Shown: positions 1 through 8,989, counted from the stretch's first letter. The stretch is 64,000 nt of DNA from Mesorhizobium japonicum MAFF 303099 (GCF_000009625.1 NC_002678.2:3876001-3940000), one strand, 5' to 3'. Notes: generated by a model not told the origin, from the letters alone. Translations and numbers: made by a program.

Positions 1-891
1 GGCGACCAGCGCCACCGCCTCGCCGCGCAGCCGCGCAAACCCTTCGGCGAGCGCCGGCTGGTCGGCGAACGGGCCGATGACGCCAAAACAATTTTTCCCC
101 GGAATGTCGGCCGCCGTGAAGATACCGACGATGCCGGGGTGCTTCCTTGTCCACCCGTCGAGATCGCCGAAGGCGAAGCCGGCGTGATAGTGCGGCGAAC
201 GGACAACCAGCACGGCAAGCGCATCGGCCGGGAAGGAATCGCCACCGAATTTCTCAGCCCCGGTCACCTTTGGCACACCGTCCAGCCTGACGGGTGACGC
301 GCCGATCGCATGGCCGGACTGAGGCAGGCGGAAATCGAGGCTTGCCGTTTGCGAGGAGGCCTCCATCACCGCCGCGATGATCTTCCGGTAGCCGGTGCAG
401 CGGCACAGAATCCCGCCCAGCGCATCCTGTACCTCGGTCTCGGTTGGTCTCGGCGTCGTGTCCAGTAGCGCTGTCGCCGCCACCAGCAGCGCCGGCGTGC
501 AGATGCCGCATTGCGCGGCGCCATGGGCCAGGAAAGAGGCCTGAAGCGCCGAAAGCCGGCCATTGGCCAGCCCTTCGACCGTCGTCACCGATGCGCCAGC
601 GGCCGAGGCCGCCGACATCAGGCAGGCGCAGACCGGATCACCGTCGACCAGCACCGTGCAGGCGCCGCAATCGCCGGCATCGCAGCCGACCTTGGTGCCG
701 GTGAGCCGCAATTCGTCGCGCAGCACCTGGGACAGCCTCCGCAACGGCGGCACGTTGACCGAGACGGCGGCGCCATTGACCGCGAAGGCGATGTCGGCGC
801 GTTCGAGGCCAGACTGCATCCCACCCAGGTCGGGCAGCGCTTCACTGACTTCAGGCAGGACCTGGTTCATGTCAGGCTGAGCTTGTCTCAT
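1..891 (-). CDS. Molybdenum hydroxylase, fused [2Fe-2S] and molybdopterin subunit (partial)
   Basis: This gene starts at 891 and is open to the left edge, so only the first 297 residues are visible. Residues about 35-110 form a plant-type ferredoxin domain with Cys70, Cys75, Cys78 and Cys90. Residues about 115-178 form the second [2Fe-2S] domain with Cys128, Cys131, Cys163 and Cys165 (CRCTGY). From about residue 195 the protein continues without a stop into the a/b hammerhead start of a xanthine/CO-dehydrogenase large subunit. In most of these enzymes the two parts are separate polypeptides, so this is a fusion. Its ATG overlaps the TGA of the FAD subunit by four bases. The substrate cannot be told from the visible part; the family oxidises purines, aldehydes, N-heterocycles or CO. 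Confidence 0.88.
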   Translation of the reverse strand, partial: MRQAQPDMNQVLPEVSEALPDLGGMQSGLERADIAFAVNGAAVSVNVPPLRRLSQVLRDELRLTGTKVGCDAGDCGACTVLVDGDPVCACLMSAASAAGASVTTVEGLANGRLSALQASFLAHGAAQCGICTPALLVAATALLDTTPRPTETEVQDALGGILCRCTGYRKIIAAVMEASSQTASLDFRLPQSGHAIGASPVRLDGVPKVTGAEKFGGDSFPADALAVLVVRSPHYHAGFAFGDLDGWTRKHPGIVGIFTAADIPGKNCFGVIGPFADQPALAEGFARLRGEAVALVA

Positions 892-1751
892 GCCGCCGCC
901 ACCATATGATCGTTCATCGGTCCGGCGGCCGTCAGCACGGCCCGGGCAACAATCTCGCGCACAGCGTCGAGCCGGTACTCGGCGCTGCCGCGCACATCGG
1001 CGATCGGCGACAGTTCGATCATCGGCGCGGACTGGATGGCGCTGACGAGCTCGCCATCCCTAAGCAATCCGAGCAGAGCCTCCTCGACGCCGCCAAGCCG
1101 CTTGGCGACAGCCGAGCAGGACCCGACGGCAATGGCCGCTTCGGCAACCCTGCCGTTCTCGATCACAAGGCGCGCCGCCACCATGGCAATGGAGATGACG
1201 AGATAGCGCCGCGCGCCGAGCTTGACGAAAGCCGACGCACCGGCGGCGGCCATCTTCGGCACGCGGATGGCGGTCACCATTTCGCCAGGCCGCAGGGCCG
1301 TGCGCCGATTGCCGAGAATGAAATCCGGCAAGGGCAGATGCCGCGTCGCGGCCGCCGAACGCAGTTCGACCTCTGCATCGAGCACGAGCAGGCCTGGCAC
1401 GCCATCGGCGGCCGGTGAGGCGTTGCAGAGATTGCCGGCGACGGAAGCGACGTTCTGGATCTGTGGCGAACCGACCTCGCGCGCCGCCTGTTTCAGCGCA
1501 TCGAAAGCCGGCGGCAAGGGGTGGCGGATGAGGTCGGTCCAGGTCGTGCGCGCGCCGATGAAAAAGTGGTCGTCCGTTTCGGAGATGCCGCGCAGCGCAG
1601 CGAGGCCGTTGATGTCGAGGACATTGTCGCGGAACGGCTTCGCGCCCTGTGCCGGATAAAAATCCGTGCCGCCGGCAAGAATGCGCCAGGCGCCCTCGCC
1701 AAGCAGAGCGAGCGCCTCGTCGACCGTGGTGGGTTTCGCGTAACGGATCAC
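888..1751 (-). CDS. Molybdenum hydroxylase FAD-binding subunit (CoxM/XdhA-like)
   Basis: This 287-residue protein is the flavin subunit of a xanthine-dehydrogenase-family enzyme. It passes electrons from the iron-sulfur clusters to FAD and then to an acceptor. The FAD-binding AGGTD motif lies near residue 26, and a second signature (SVAGNLCNASPAAD) follows about 70 residues later. I chose the GTG at 1751 because GGGAAGG lies seven bases upstream and the family normally begins a few residues before a YAKP-type motif; an in-frame ATG at 1847 would add 32 residues with no family resemblance. It is cotranscribed with the downstream iron-sulfur/molybdopterin gene through a 4-base overlap. Length is normal for the family. 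Confidence 0.88.
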   Translation of the reverse strand: MIRYAKPTTVDEALALLGEGAWRILAGGTDFYPAQGAKPFRDNVLDINGLAALRGISETDDHFFIGARTTWTDLIRHPLPPAFDALKQAAREVGSPQIQNVASVAGNLCNASPAADGVPGLLVLDAEVELRSAAATRHLPLPDFILGNRRTALRPGEMVTAIRVPKMAAAGASAFVKLGARRYLVISIAMVAARLVIENGRVAEAAIAVGSCSAVAKRLGGVEEALLGLLRDGELVSAIQSAPMIELSPIADVRGSAEYRLDAVREIVARAVLTAAGPMNDHMVAAA

Positions 1752-1823
1752 GCTTTGCCTTCCCAGAGAGTGGGCCTTCCCCGAAATGGCCCTCCCAGGG
1801 CGTTTACCCCGGGTATGATCTTG

Positions 1824-1839
1824 CCGGTTCGCAAACCGG
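1824..1839. promoter_or_regulatory. 16-bp inverted repeat upstream of the Mo-hydroxylase operon
   Basis: CCGGTTCGCAAACCGG has 6-bp arms around a 4-bp centre and lies 73-88 bases before the GTG of the FAD subunit. It sits in the 297-bp divergent region shared with nicotinamidase. No regulator gene is adjacent, so an operator role is inference. No other clear signal is visible in this intergenic stretch. Confidence 0.3.
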
Positions 1840-2048
1840 AAATTCATTCGTATGCAAATGATATCAAGCCGGTGGAAATTGTCAAAGCCAGAGTTTGGGC
1901 TGTTGTGCTTGCCAGGGTGCGGGCAACGAGATTGTTACGCCTTCGGAGGTTGACGCGGCCGGCCATCTGGTCAAGTTTCTGCCTCCGGTCGCATCAGCGG
2001 CATCTTTCTACTGGAGCCTGAGCCCAACGCAGAGAAGAAGGAGGCCCA

Positions 2049-2663
2049 ATGGCCGACCAAGCGCTTGTTGTGATCGACCTGCAGAACGACTTTTGCCCGG
2101 GCGGCGCATTGGCCGTGACCGGCGGCGACGAGATCGTGCCGCTGGTCAATGACATGATCCGGCGCACCGACCATGTCGTGCTGACGCAGGACTGGCATCC
2201 CGCCGGCCATTCGAGCTTCGCCTCCAGCCATCCGGGCGCGCAGCCCTTCACCATGATCGAAATGCCCTACGGTCAGCAGACCTTGTGGCCGGATCATTGC
2301 ATCCAGGGCAGCCTCGGCTCGGATTTCCATTCCGGCCTTGCCTGGACCAAGGCCGAGCTCGTCATCCGCAAGGGCTTTCGCCCTGATATAGACAGCTATT
2401 CGGCCTTCTTCGAGAACGACCACACGACGCCGACCGGCCTCGGTGGCTACCTCAGGGAGCGCGGTATCGACACCGTCACCCTGGTCGGGCTGGCGACCGA
2501 TTTCTGCGTCGGCTTTTCGGCGCTGGACGCCGTCAGCCAGGGTTTCAAGACCACCGTGCGGCTCGACGCCTGCCGCGGCATCGATCTCAATGGCTCGCTC
2601 GAAGCCATGCTGCGGCGCATGCGCGATGCCGGCGTGGCGCTCGAAGACCATTTGTCGGACTGA
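2049..2663 (+). CDS. pncA: Nicotinamidase (bifunctional nicotinamidase/pyrazinamidase)
   Basis: This 204-residue cytoplasmic enzyme hydrolyses nicotinamide to nicotinate and ammonia in NAD salvage. The isochorismatase-fold start shows the catalytic Asp10 in IDLQNDF, the metal-site region QDWHPAGHSSF at residues 47-57, and the nucleophilic Cys in ATDFCVG near residue 156. Length matches the family. AAGGAGG lies just upstream of the ATG. The antiporter gene follows after 34 bases. pncB, the next enzyme of the salvage route, is in the same window about 8 kb away on the other strand. Confidence 0.95.
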   Translation: MADQALVVIDLQNDFCPGGALAVTGGDEIVPLVNDMIRRTDHVVLTQDWHPAGHSSFASSHPGAQPFTMIEMPYGQQTLWPDHCIQGSLGSDFHSGLAWTKAELVIRKGFRPDIDSYSAFFENDHTTPTGLGGYLRERGIDTVTLVGLATDFCVGFSALDAVSQGFKTTVRLDACRGIDLNGSLEAMLRRMRDAGVALEDHLSD

Positions 2664-2697
2664 ACGGAAGGTGGGGCGGCAGGGGGACTTTTCGCGG

Positions 2698-4122
2698 ATG
2701 AGTGCAGGCGTGATGGCGGGTTCGGCCATCGCCTTCGCCATGCTGTTTCCGGACGCGGCCGTCGCGGCCGAGGAACACGCGCTGCCCGGCGCCGCGATGT
2801 CGCTGTGGTGGGCGCTGCCCTTTGCCGGTCTGCTGCTGTCGATCGCCACCGGTCCGCTGCTGTTCCACCATGTCTGGGAGCATCATTACGGCAAGATCGC
2901 GGCCCTGTGGGCGGCACTGGTTGTCGTGCCGCTGGCGCTCGCCTTCGGGATCCCCCAGGCGACCGAGGCGGTGCTGCATGCGCTGCTCACCGAATACATG
3001 TCCTTCATCATCCTGCTGTTTGCGCTGTTCACCATTTCGGGCGGTATCCTGGTCGCCGGCAACATCCACGGCACGCCGCTGGTCAATGCCGGGCTGCTGC
3101 TGGTCGGCGCGCTGTTCGCCTCGGTCATCGGCACGACGGGCGCCTCGATGATCCTGATCCGGCCGATCATCCGCGCCAACGACGCCAGGCCGTTCAACGC
3201 CCATGTCGTCGTCTTCTTCATCTTCCTGGCCTCCAACATAGGCGGCTCGCTGACGCCGCTCGGCGATCCCCCGCTGTTCGTCGGCTTCCTGCGCGGCGTC
3301 GACTTCTTCTGGACGACCGCCAACCTCTGGCGCGAGACGCTGTTCGTCGGCGGCCTGGTGCTGGCCGTGTTCCTGGCCATCGACATCATCCTGCACCGGC
3401 GCGAGGCAGGCGCGCCGAAGATCAAGGACCCGACGCCGGATTCGAAGGTTCGCATTCGCGGCCTGCCCAACATTCCGCTGCTGGCCGGCGTCATCGGCGC
3501 CATCCTGCTGTCGGCGACGTGGAAGCCTGGTGTGTCCTTCTCCATTCAAGGCGTGACGCTGGAACTGCAAAACCTGGTGCGTGACGCCATCATCCTGGCG
3601 CTTGCCTTCGTGTCACTGGCGGTTTCGCGCAAGGAATACCGCGAGGCGAACGGCTTCAACTGGGGGCCGATCGCCGAAGTGGCGAAATTGTTTGCCGGCA
3701 TCTTCATCTGCATCGTGCCGGTCATCGCCATCCTGAGGGCCGGTCACGAGGGCGCGCTGGCGCCGCTGGTCGCGCTCGTCACCTCGGCGCAAGGCACGCC
3801 CAACAACCTCGCCTATTTCTGGCTGACCGGAGCGCTGTCGTCCTTCCTCGACAATGCACCGACCTATCTGGTGTTCTTCGAGCTTGCCGGCGGCGATCCA
3901 CACCACCTGATGACCGAATTCGCCTCGACCCTTGCCGCTATCTCGGCGGGAGCGGTGTTCATGGGGGCCAACACCTATATCGGCAATGCGCCCAACTTCA
4001 TGGTCTACGCCATCGCCAGGCAGCGCGGCGTGGAAATGCCCGGCTTCTTCGGCTACATGCTGTGGTCCGGGCTGGTGCTGATCCCGACCTTCTTGATCGC
4101 GGGTTTTCTGTTTTTCGGCTGA
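2698..4122 (+). CDS. Sodium:proton antiporter-like membrane protein (NhaD/ArsB-type ion transporter superfamily)
   Basis: This protein of 474 residues has an N-terminal hydrophobic, possibly cleaved segment ending in AVAAEE and about eleven further membrane segments. The conserved loops GGSLTPLGDPPLF near residue 180 and LDNAPTYLVF near residue 385, and MGANTYIGNAPNF near residue 420, are typical of NhaD-like antiporters. The family exchanges Na+ (or Li+) for protons across the inner membrane. I chose the ATG at 2698 because GGCAGGGGGAC precedes it and upstream codons overlap pncA. Its stop is back-to-back with the stop of the convergent livF gene. The transported ion is inferred only from the family. 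Confidence 0.8.
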   Translation: MSAGVMAGSAIAFAMLFPDAAVAAEEHALPGAAMSLWWALPFAGLLLSIATGPLLFHHVWEHHYGKIAALWAALVVVPLALAFGIPQATEAVLHALLTEYMSFIILLFALFTISGGILVAGNIHGTPLVNAGLLLVGALFASVIGTTGASMILIRPIIRANDARPFNAHVVVFFIFLASNIGGSLTPLGDPPLFVGFLRGVDFFWTTANLWRETLFVGGLVLAVFLAIDIILHRREAGAPKIKDPTPDSKVRIRGLPNIPLLAGVIGAILLSATWKPGVSFSIQGVTLELQNLVRDAIILALAFVSLAVSRKEYREANGFNWGPIAEVAKLFAGIFICIVPVIAILRAGHEGALAPLVALVTSAQGTPNNLAYFWLTGALSSFLDNAPTYLVFFELAGGDPHHLMTEFASTLAAISAGAVFMGANTYIGNAPNFMVYAIARQRGVEMPGFFGYMLWSGLVLIPTFLIAGFLFFG

Positions 4123-4845
4123 TCAGCCAACGCCGACATAGCGCCTGACCGCCGATGGGTCGGCGCGCAATTCCTCGACATCCACCGTCTCGCGGTTGCG
4201 GCCGTTCTCGATGAACGAGACGCGGTCGGCGACCGACAGCACCGCGTCGACCCGCTGTTCCACCAGGATGGTCGAGACGTCCATCTCGCGCAGCTTAGCC
4301 ACCGTCTCGCGGATCTTGGCGATCATCGACGGCATCAGCCCTTCTGTCGGCTCGTCAAGCAACAGCACCTGCGGTTCGAGGCAAAGTGCACGCGCCATCG
4401 CCAGCATCTGCTGTTCGCCGCCCGACAGCGTGCCCGAGCGCTGCCGCAGCCGCTGGCGCAGCAACGGGAAAAGGTCGAGGACGGTTTCCCGCACGGCCTT
4501 GCCCTTGCGGCGCGCCATCAGCCCGATCTCGATGTTCTCCGCCACCGTCATCTCGGCAAACAGCCGCCTGCCTTGCGGCACATAGGCGACACCGGCCTTC
4601 GGCACTTCATGCGCCGGCAGGCCGGTCAATTCCTGGCCGGCAAGCTTGATCGAGCCGGCGCTTGAAGGAAGCAGGCCCATGATCGCCTTCAGCGTCGTCG
4701 TCTTGCCGGCGCCGTTGCGGCCGAACAGGCACAGCACCTCGCCTTTGTTCAGCACGAGGTCGAGGCCGTAGAGCACCTGGACCTCGCCATAGAAGCAGTC
4801 CAGTCCGGCGATCCGCAATGCTTCGACCTTGTTCGTTTCAATCAT
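4123..4845 (-). CDS. livF: Branched-chain-amino-acid-type ABC importer, ATPase 2
   Basis: This 240-residue cytoplasmic ATPase is the LivF-type partner of a HAAT-family importer. It has a Walker A site (GRNGAGKTTT, about residues 43-52), the signature LSGGEQQ and the Walker B LLLDEPTEGL. The ATG at 4845 overlaps the TGA of livG by four bases, and all five transporter genes are in one direction. The reading frame stays open well upstream, but only the sequence from 4845 resembles the family. The substrate is set by the binding protein at the head of the operon and is not certain. Confidence 0.93.
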   Translation of the reverse strand: MIETNKVEALRIAGLDCFYGEVQVLYGLDLVLNKGEVLCLFGRNGAGKTTTLKAIMGLLPSSAGSIKLAGQELTGLPAHEVPKAGVAYVPQGRRLFAEMTVAENIEIGLMARRKGKAVRETVLDLFPLLRQRLRQRSGTLSGGEQQMLAMARALCLEPQVLLLDEPTEGLMPSMIAKIRETVAKLREMDVSTILVEQRVDAVLSVADRVSFIENGRNRETVDVEELRADPSAVRRYVGVG

Positions 4846-5567
4846 GGGGCGGTCCCCAGATAGGCTTCCTGCACCGCCGCGTTTTCGCGGATCGCCTCGG
4901 GCGTGCCTTCGGCCAGGATCTTGCCGGCGTTGAAGACGGTGATGCGGTCGGCGAGCTGCATGACGACGGGCATGTTGTGTTCGATCAGAAGCACCGTGGC
5001 GCTGCTGGCGATGTCGCGCACCAGCACGATGAAATTGTCGATCTCGCTGTCGGCCAGCCCTTGTGTCGGCTCGTCGAGGATCAGCAGGCGCGGCTTCAGC
5101 GCCAGGCCCATCGCCACCTCCAGCAGCCGCTGATGGCCATAGGACAATTGCCCGGCCGGCATATGGGCGCGGTCGGCCAGCCCGGTGCGTTCCAGCGCCG
5201 TCATGACAGCGGCCTGTATCGCGCTCTTGGAAGGCCCGTGCCGCAGCGTCAGTTGCACGGGCAGCGCGACGTTGGCGTAAACGGACAGGTTGGCATAGAT
5301 GCTGGTAATCTGGAACGTGTAGGCGATGCCTTGGCGCACCCTGACATAGGCCGGCAGGCTGGTGATGTCGGCGCCATCGAAGACGATTGCTCCCGAAGAC
5401 GGCTGGATGCGGCCGCTGACCATGCTGACAAAGGTGGTCTTCCCCGCCCCGTTGGGGCCGATGACGGCGCGGATCTCGCCGGGCATCAAGGTAAAGTCGA
5501 CGCTGTCGACGGCGCGAAGGCCACCGAAATTGCGCGACAGGCCCTTGGTGGCCAAAAGCGGCGTCAT
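4842..5567 (-). CDS. livG: Branched-chain-amino-acid-type ABC importer, ATPase 1
   Basis: This 241-residue ATPase is LivG-like. Walker A is GPNGAGKTTF near residue 36, the signature is LSYGHQRLLE, a common variant in LivG, and Walker B is LLILDEPTQGL. The ATG at 5567 overlaps the stop of livM by four bases. An open frame continues upstream to 5765 but is not LivG-like and lies in livM. It is expected to form a heterodimer with LivF beneath the LivH/LivM channel. Confidence 0.93.
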   Translation of the reverse strand: MTPLLATKGLSRNFGGLRAVDSVDFTLMPGEIRAVIGPNGAGKTTFVSMVSGRIQPSSGAIVFDGADITSLPAYVRVRQGIAYTFQITSIYANLSVYANVALPVQLTLRHGPSKSAIQAAVMTALERTGLADRAHMPAGQLSYGHQRLLEVAMGLALKPRLLILDEPTQGLADSEIDNFIVLVRDIASSATVLLIEHNMPVVMQLADRITVFNAGKILAEGTPEAIRENAAVQEAYLGTAP

Positions 5568-6526
5568 GGCAGCCACCCGAGCCAGCGCTGGCGGATGCTG
5601 CCGAGAATGCCTTTCGGGAAAAACAGCACCAGCAGGATGAGCGCAATGCCGACGATCAGGAGATAGGCCGAGGTGTAGCCGCTGGAGACGTCGATGACAT
5701 AGTACATGAAGACGGTGCCGATCAGCGGCCCTAGCGTCGTGGCGGCACCGCCGAGCAAGACCCACAGCAGCGGCAGGATCGAATACTGCACCGACGCGAA
5801 GCTCGAGCCGACATAGCCGAACAGCAGCGCATAGGCGGCACCCGACGCCGCGCAGATCGTGCCGGAGACGACCACGGCGATGAGCTTGTTGGAGAAGGTG
5901 TCGTAGCCCAGCATCTTGGTGCGCTCCTCATTCTCGCGGATGGCGACGAGCACGCGGCCATAGCGAGAGCGGACGACGGCCAGCGTGAGCAGAAGCACGA
6001 GCGAGAACAGCACGAGCGCGCTCATGTAGCGCACGGTCGGGTTGGTGAGGTCGAGCGAGGTTGCGCCGAGATTGAGGGCGCGCGCCGGCTGCGGCACGAC
6101 CTGGCCCTGATCGCCGCCGGTCCATGCCGCGAAGTAGAGGATCAGGAGATAAAACACCTGCGCGAACATCATGGTGACGATCATGAAGGCGACGCCCGTG
6201 GCGCGCAACGCCAGCAGGCCGATCACCAGCGCCAGAACCGCGCCGCTGGCAATCCCGCCGAGGAAGGCCAGGGGCACGCCCCAGCCGAGCTGGATGATGG
6301 CAAGGCCGGCGCCGTAAAGCCCGGCGCCGAAGAACATGGCATGGCCGAGGCTGAGCAGGCCGACATAGCCGAACAGCATGTTGTAGCCCATGGCGAACAC
6401 CGCCAGCACCATGATGCGGGCGAGCAGGCCGTGATAGTATTCGGGCAGAACGAAGCTCAGCACGAAGAGCAGCGCGATGACGCCGAGATGCAGCGCATAA
6501 GCCTTTGCCGGCGAAGCTTCGCTCAT
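5564..6526 (-). CDS. livM: Branched-chain-amino-acid-type ABC importer, permease 2
   Basis: This 320-residue inner-membrane permease has eight to nine hydrophobic segments. The LivM-type GYNMLFGYVGLLSLGHAMFFG motif lies near residues 48-68. The ATG at 6526 overlaps the livH stop by four bases, and the end overlaps livG in the same way. Together with LivH it forms the translocation path. Length and topology are normal for the family. Confidence 0.93.
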   Translation of the reverse strand: MSEASPAKAYALHLGVIALLFVLSFVLPEYYHGLLARIMVLAVFAMGYNMLFGYVGLLSLGHAMFFGAGLYGAGLAIIQLGWGVPLAFLGGIASGAVLALVIGLLALRATGVAFMIVTMMFAQVFYLLILYFAAWTGGDQGQVVPQPARALNLGATSLDLTNPTVRYMSALVLFSLVLLLTLAVVRSRYGRVLVAIRENEERTKMLGYDTFSNKLIAVVVSGTICAASGAAYALLFGYVGSSFASVQYSILPLLWVLLGGAATTLGPLIGTVFMYYVIDVSSGYTSAYLLIVGIALILLVLFFPKGILGSIRQRWLGWLP

Positions 6527-7404
6527 CGCGCTGCCGTCCCGAACAGGCCTTGCGGGCGGAACACCAGCACCATGGCGACCAGCAGCGTGGCGATCATCTT
6601 GGCCAAGGTCGGCGAGAAGAACATCGAGATGATGCCGTCGGACAGGCCGATCAGCACGGCGGCGACGACGGTGCCGCGCAGCGAGCCGAGGCCGCCGATG
6701 ATGACGACGATGAAGGACAAGAGCAGCGGATCCTGCCCCATCAGGTAATGCGCCTGGCTGATCGGCACGATCAGCACCGCGGCGATCGCCGCCAGCATGG
6801 CGCCGAGCGCGAAGACGCCGCCATAGACGCGGTCGACCGGAATGCCGAAAGCTTGCGCCGTCTCGCTGTCATACTGCGTGGCGCGCATGATCAGGCCGAT
6901 CCTGGTGCGCGTCAGCACCAGCCATGTAGCGATCAAGAGAAGCGCCGAGGCGGCAATGATCGACAGTTTGTAGCCGGAATAGCCGAACCACGGCAAAAGG
7001 ATGCGGTAGCTGAACGGCGGCTCCACCGGCCGCGCTTCGGGACCATAGAAGCTCAGTGCCAGCTGCTGGATGATGTAAAGCATGCCGATGGTGGCAACGA
7101 TGGTGGCTTCCGGATTGTAGTTCAGCCGGCGCAACACCAGCCGTTCGGCGACCAGCGCAATGGCACCGACGATCAGCGGCGCGATCACCAGCGCCGCTAG
7201 GAAGCCGAGCGCCGGATGGCCGCCGATTGCTGATGTGATTGCCCAGGCGAGCACGGCGCCCAGCATGAAGAACTCGCCATGCGCGACGTTGACCACCCGC
7301 ATCACGCCGAACACCAGCGACAGTCCAAGCGCCGTCAGCGCCAGCACGGCTGATGTGACGAGGCCTTCGAGGGCGGCAAGGAGGAGATGCGGTCCGAAGT
7401 GCAT
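6523..7404 (-). CDS. livH: Branched-chain-amino-acid-type ABC importer, permease 1
   Basis: This 293-residue inner-membrane permease is LivH-like. The conserved GLSLVFGVMRVVNVAHGEFF motif lies at residues 27-46, and the later region IIGGLGSLRGTVV is also characteristic. The ATG at 7404 has no strong ribosome-binding site: the upstream bases are C-rich and lie just beyond a palindromic repeat. The gene may therefore depend on coupling to, or read-through from, the binding-protein gene. Its end overlaps livM by four bases. Confidence 0.92.
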   Translation of the reverse strand: MHFGPHLLLAALEGLVTSAVLALTALGLSLVFGVMRVVNVAHGEFFMLGAVLAWAITSAIGGHPALGFLAALVIAPLIVGAIALVAERLVLRRLNYNPEATIVATIGMLYIIQQLALSFYGPEARPVEPPFSYRILLPWFGYSGYKLSIIAASALLLIATWLVLTRTRIGLIMRATQYDSETAQAFGIPVDRVYGGVFALGAMLAAIAAVLIVPISQAHYLMGQDPLLLSFIVVIIGGLGSLRGTVVAAVLIGLSDGIISMFFSPTLAKMIATLLVAMVLVFRPQGLFGTAAR

Positions 7405-7419
7405 TCAGGGGGGCCCTTA

Positions 7420-7556
7420 CCCTCCCCCTCGTGGGGAGGGTGACCGCGAAGCGGTCGGGTGGGGGGTGGGGCATGGGCCGTCGCAGCCCCCACCCCGTCT
7501 CACCGGCTTCGCAAATGCGAAGCCTGTTCGCCGACCCTCCCCACAAGGGGGAGGGT
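7420..7556. repeat. Palindromic intergenic repeat between the binding-protein gene and livH
   Basis: The element is about 137 bp. The outer arms 7420-7441/7442 and 7534-7556 are inverted copies of 23 bp with one mismatch, each itself a small hairpin (CCTCCCC...GGGGAGG). Inner arms rich in GGGTGGGG and CCCCACCCC, flanked by GCGAAGC and GCTTCGC, pair as well. It fills the gap between the binding-protein gene and livH, so the transcript would fold strongly there. It resembles other GC-rich repeats in this window in its Gly-rich/Cys-rich hairpin ends. Confidence 0.75.
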
Positions 7557-7562
7557 GAGGCC

Positions 7563-8885
7563 TCACAGCGCCTGCGTCGTGTAATCGCCCTCGGCTTCGT
7601 AAAGCCCGTCCTCGATCTTGGTCTTGTGCACCACCTTCAGCTTGCCGCCTTCGACCTTGGAGATGTTCTGTATGCCGAAGCACTGGTGGATCTTGCCGTT
7701 GAAGGTTTTCGCGCCCTGCGGATGCTCGGGCCCTTCGGCAAAGGCGGTCAGCGCCTCGGTTGCCTCGACCAGCTTGGCGCGGTCTTCCGGGCCCTTGTAG
7801 CCGGCGTCTTCCATGGCCTTCTTGACGACATAGAGCGTCTCCCAGCAGCCGAACATGTGCGACGCGGTGGAGACGTCCTTGGGATCGCCGACGGCCGCGC
7901 CATTGTCGTCGATGCCGACGGCGGCGCGATAGGCTTTTTGCGCGGCGCTGTCATCGGCCTGCGCATAGCGCGGCGAACCCTCCCAGAAATGGCTGCCATC
8001 CAGGAATTCCAGCCCGGGGCTGTTGATGTCGGTGGCTTCCAGCGAATCCATGAAGCCGAACAGCTGCGGCCGGTTGGAGCCGTAGAACTCGCCGAGTTCC
8101 TTGACGAAGGTAAGCACCGCCGGGCCGACCATGACGTGGTAGATCACCTCGGTCTCCGGCGGGATCTGCGGAAAATATTTGGTGAAGGAGGATTCCGTAG
8201 GCGGGATGGCGATCTGCGCGATGACGTCGGCGCCTTGCGCCTTCAGCGCCGGCGGCAGGTAGTCGCGGTGATCGTAGCCGAAGGCGAAATCGGGGAAGAT
8301 CTGCGTCACCTTCTTGCCGGCATTGGCCGCGATCCACGGCGCCATCGACTGGATCTGGCTCTTCACGTCGGTGATGCCGGGCTGGAAGACATAGCGATTG
8401 AGCTTGGTCGAGGCGACGTGGTGGCCTTCGCTGACGACGAAGTAGGGGATCTTGGCCTCGCCGGCGGCAGGCGCCGAGCCGATGACGACATGCGAGAACA
8501 GCGTGCCGAAGACGATGTCGGTCTTGTGCTGGGTGGCGAACTTGCCGACCACTTCCGCACCACGGCCGGGATCGGTGCCGTCATCCTCGATGATGACCTC
8601 GACCGGACGGCCGTTGATGCCGCCGGCGGCGTTGATCGCCTTGACGGCGGCAGCGGTGGTCTTCTCGTACCAGCGGCCATAGGCGGCGCCGATGCCGGTG
8701 CGGTGCGACTGGAAGCCGATCTTGATCGGCGCCGAGCTCTGCGCCTGGGAATAGCGGACGAAACCGGGCGCCACGGCGAGGCCGGCGGTCGCCGCCAGGC
8801 CCTTCAGAGCCGTGCGGCGGGTAAGGCCAGTCTTGGAGATGAGGCCAGTCTTGGAGAGGTCGAAAAATCCGTTCTTGTCAGCCAT
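7563..8885 (-). CDS. ABC importer substrate-binding protein, branched-chain amino acid type
   Basis: This 440-residue periplasmic protein begins the importer operon. The N-terminus carries a twin-arginine-like signal (LTRRTALKGL followed by a hydrophobic stretch to about residue 48). The mature part starts IKIGFQSHRTG and includes INAAGGINGRPVEVIIEDDGTDP near residue 90, typical of the periplasmic-binding type I fold of LivJ-like proteins. The ligand is not evident. Family members bind branched-chain amino acids, urea, amides or aromatic acids, and this one lacks any feature I would use to call it UrtA. Confidence 0.9.
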   Translation of the reverse strand: MADKNGFFDLSKTGLISKTGLTRRTALKGLAATAGLAVAPGFVRYSQAQSSAPIKIGFQSHRTGIGAAYGRWYEKTTAAAVKAINAAGGINGRPVEVIIEDDGTDPGRGAEVVGKFATQHKTDIVFGTLFSHVVIGSAPAAGEAKIPYFVVSEGHHVASTKLNRYVFQPGITDVKSQIQSMAPWIAANAGKKVTQIFPDFAFGYDHRDYLPPALKAQGADVIAQIAIPPTESSFTKYFPQIPPETEVIYHVMVGPAVLTFVKELGEFYGSNRPQLFGFMDSLEATDINSPGLEFLDGSHFWEGSPRYAQADDSAAQKAYRAAVGIDDNGAAVGDPKDVSTASHMFGCWETLYVVKKAMEDAGYKGPEDRAKLVEATEALTAFAEGPEHPQGAKTFNGKIHQCFGIQNISKVEGGKLKVVHKTKIEDGLYEAEGDYTTQAL

Positions 8886-8989
8886 GTTCGTTCCCCTGTT
8901 TTTTCAGTCTTGACCAACGATAAGGCGGGTTCGGCATCCTCGCTCGGAGGATGCGGAAAATTGCATGTGTACAAACTAAATCACCAAAG

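Noticed and set aside
4123..5646. livF as a 507-residue protein
   Set aside because: The added N-terminal part is the shadow of livG in another frame; the ATG at 4845 gives the family length.
4123..8885. Urea importer (urtABCDE) assignment for the ABC operon
   Set aside because: The layout fits, but the binding protein shows no clear UrtA feature and the operon is 35 kb from urease.
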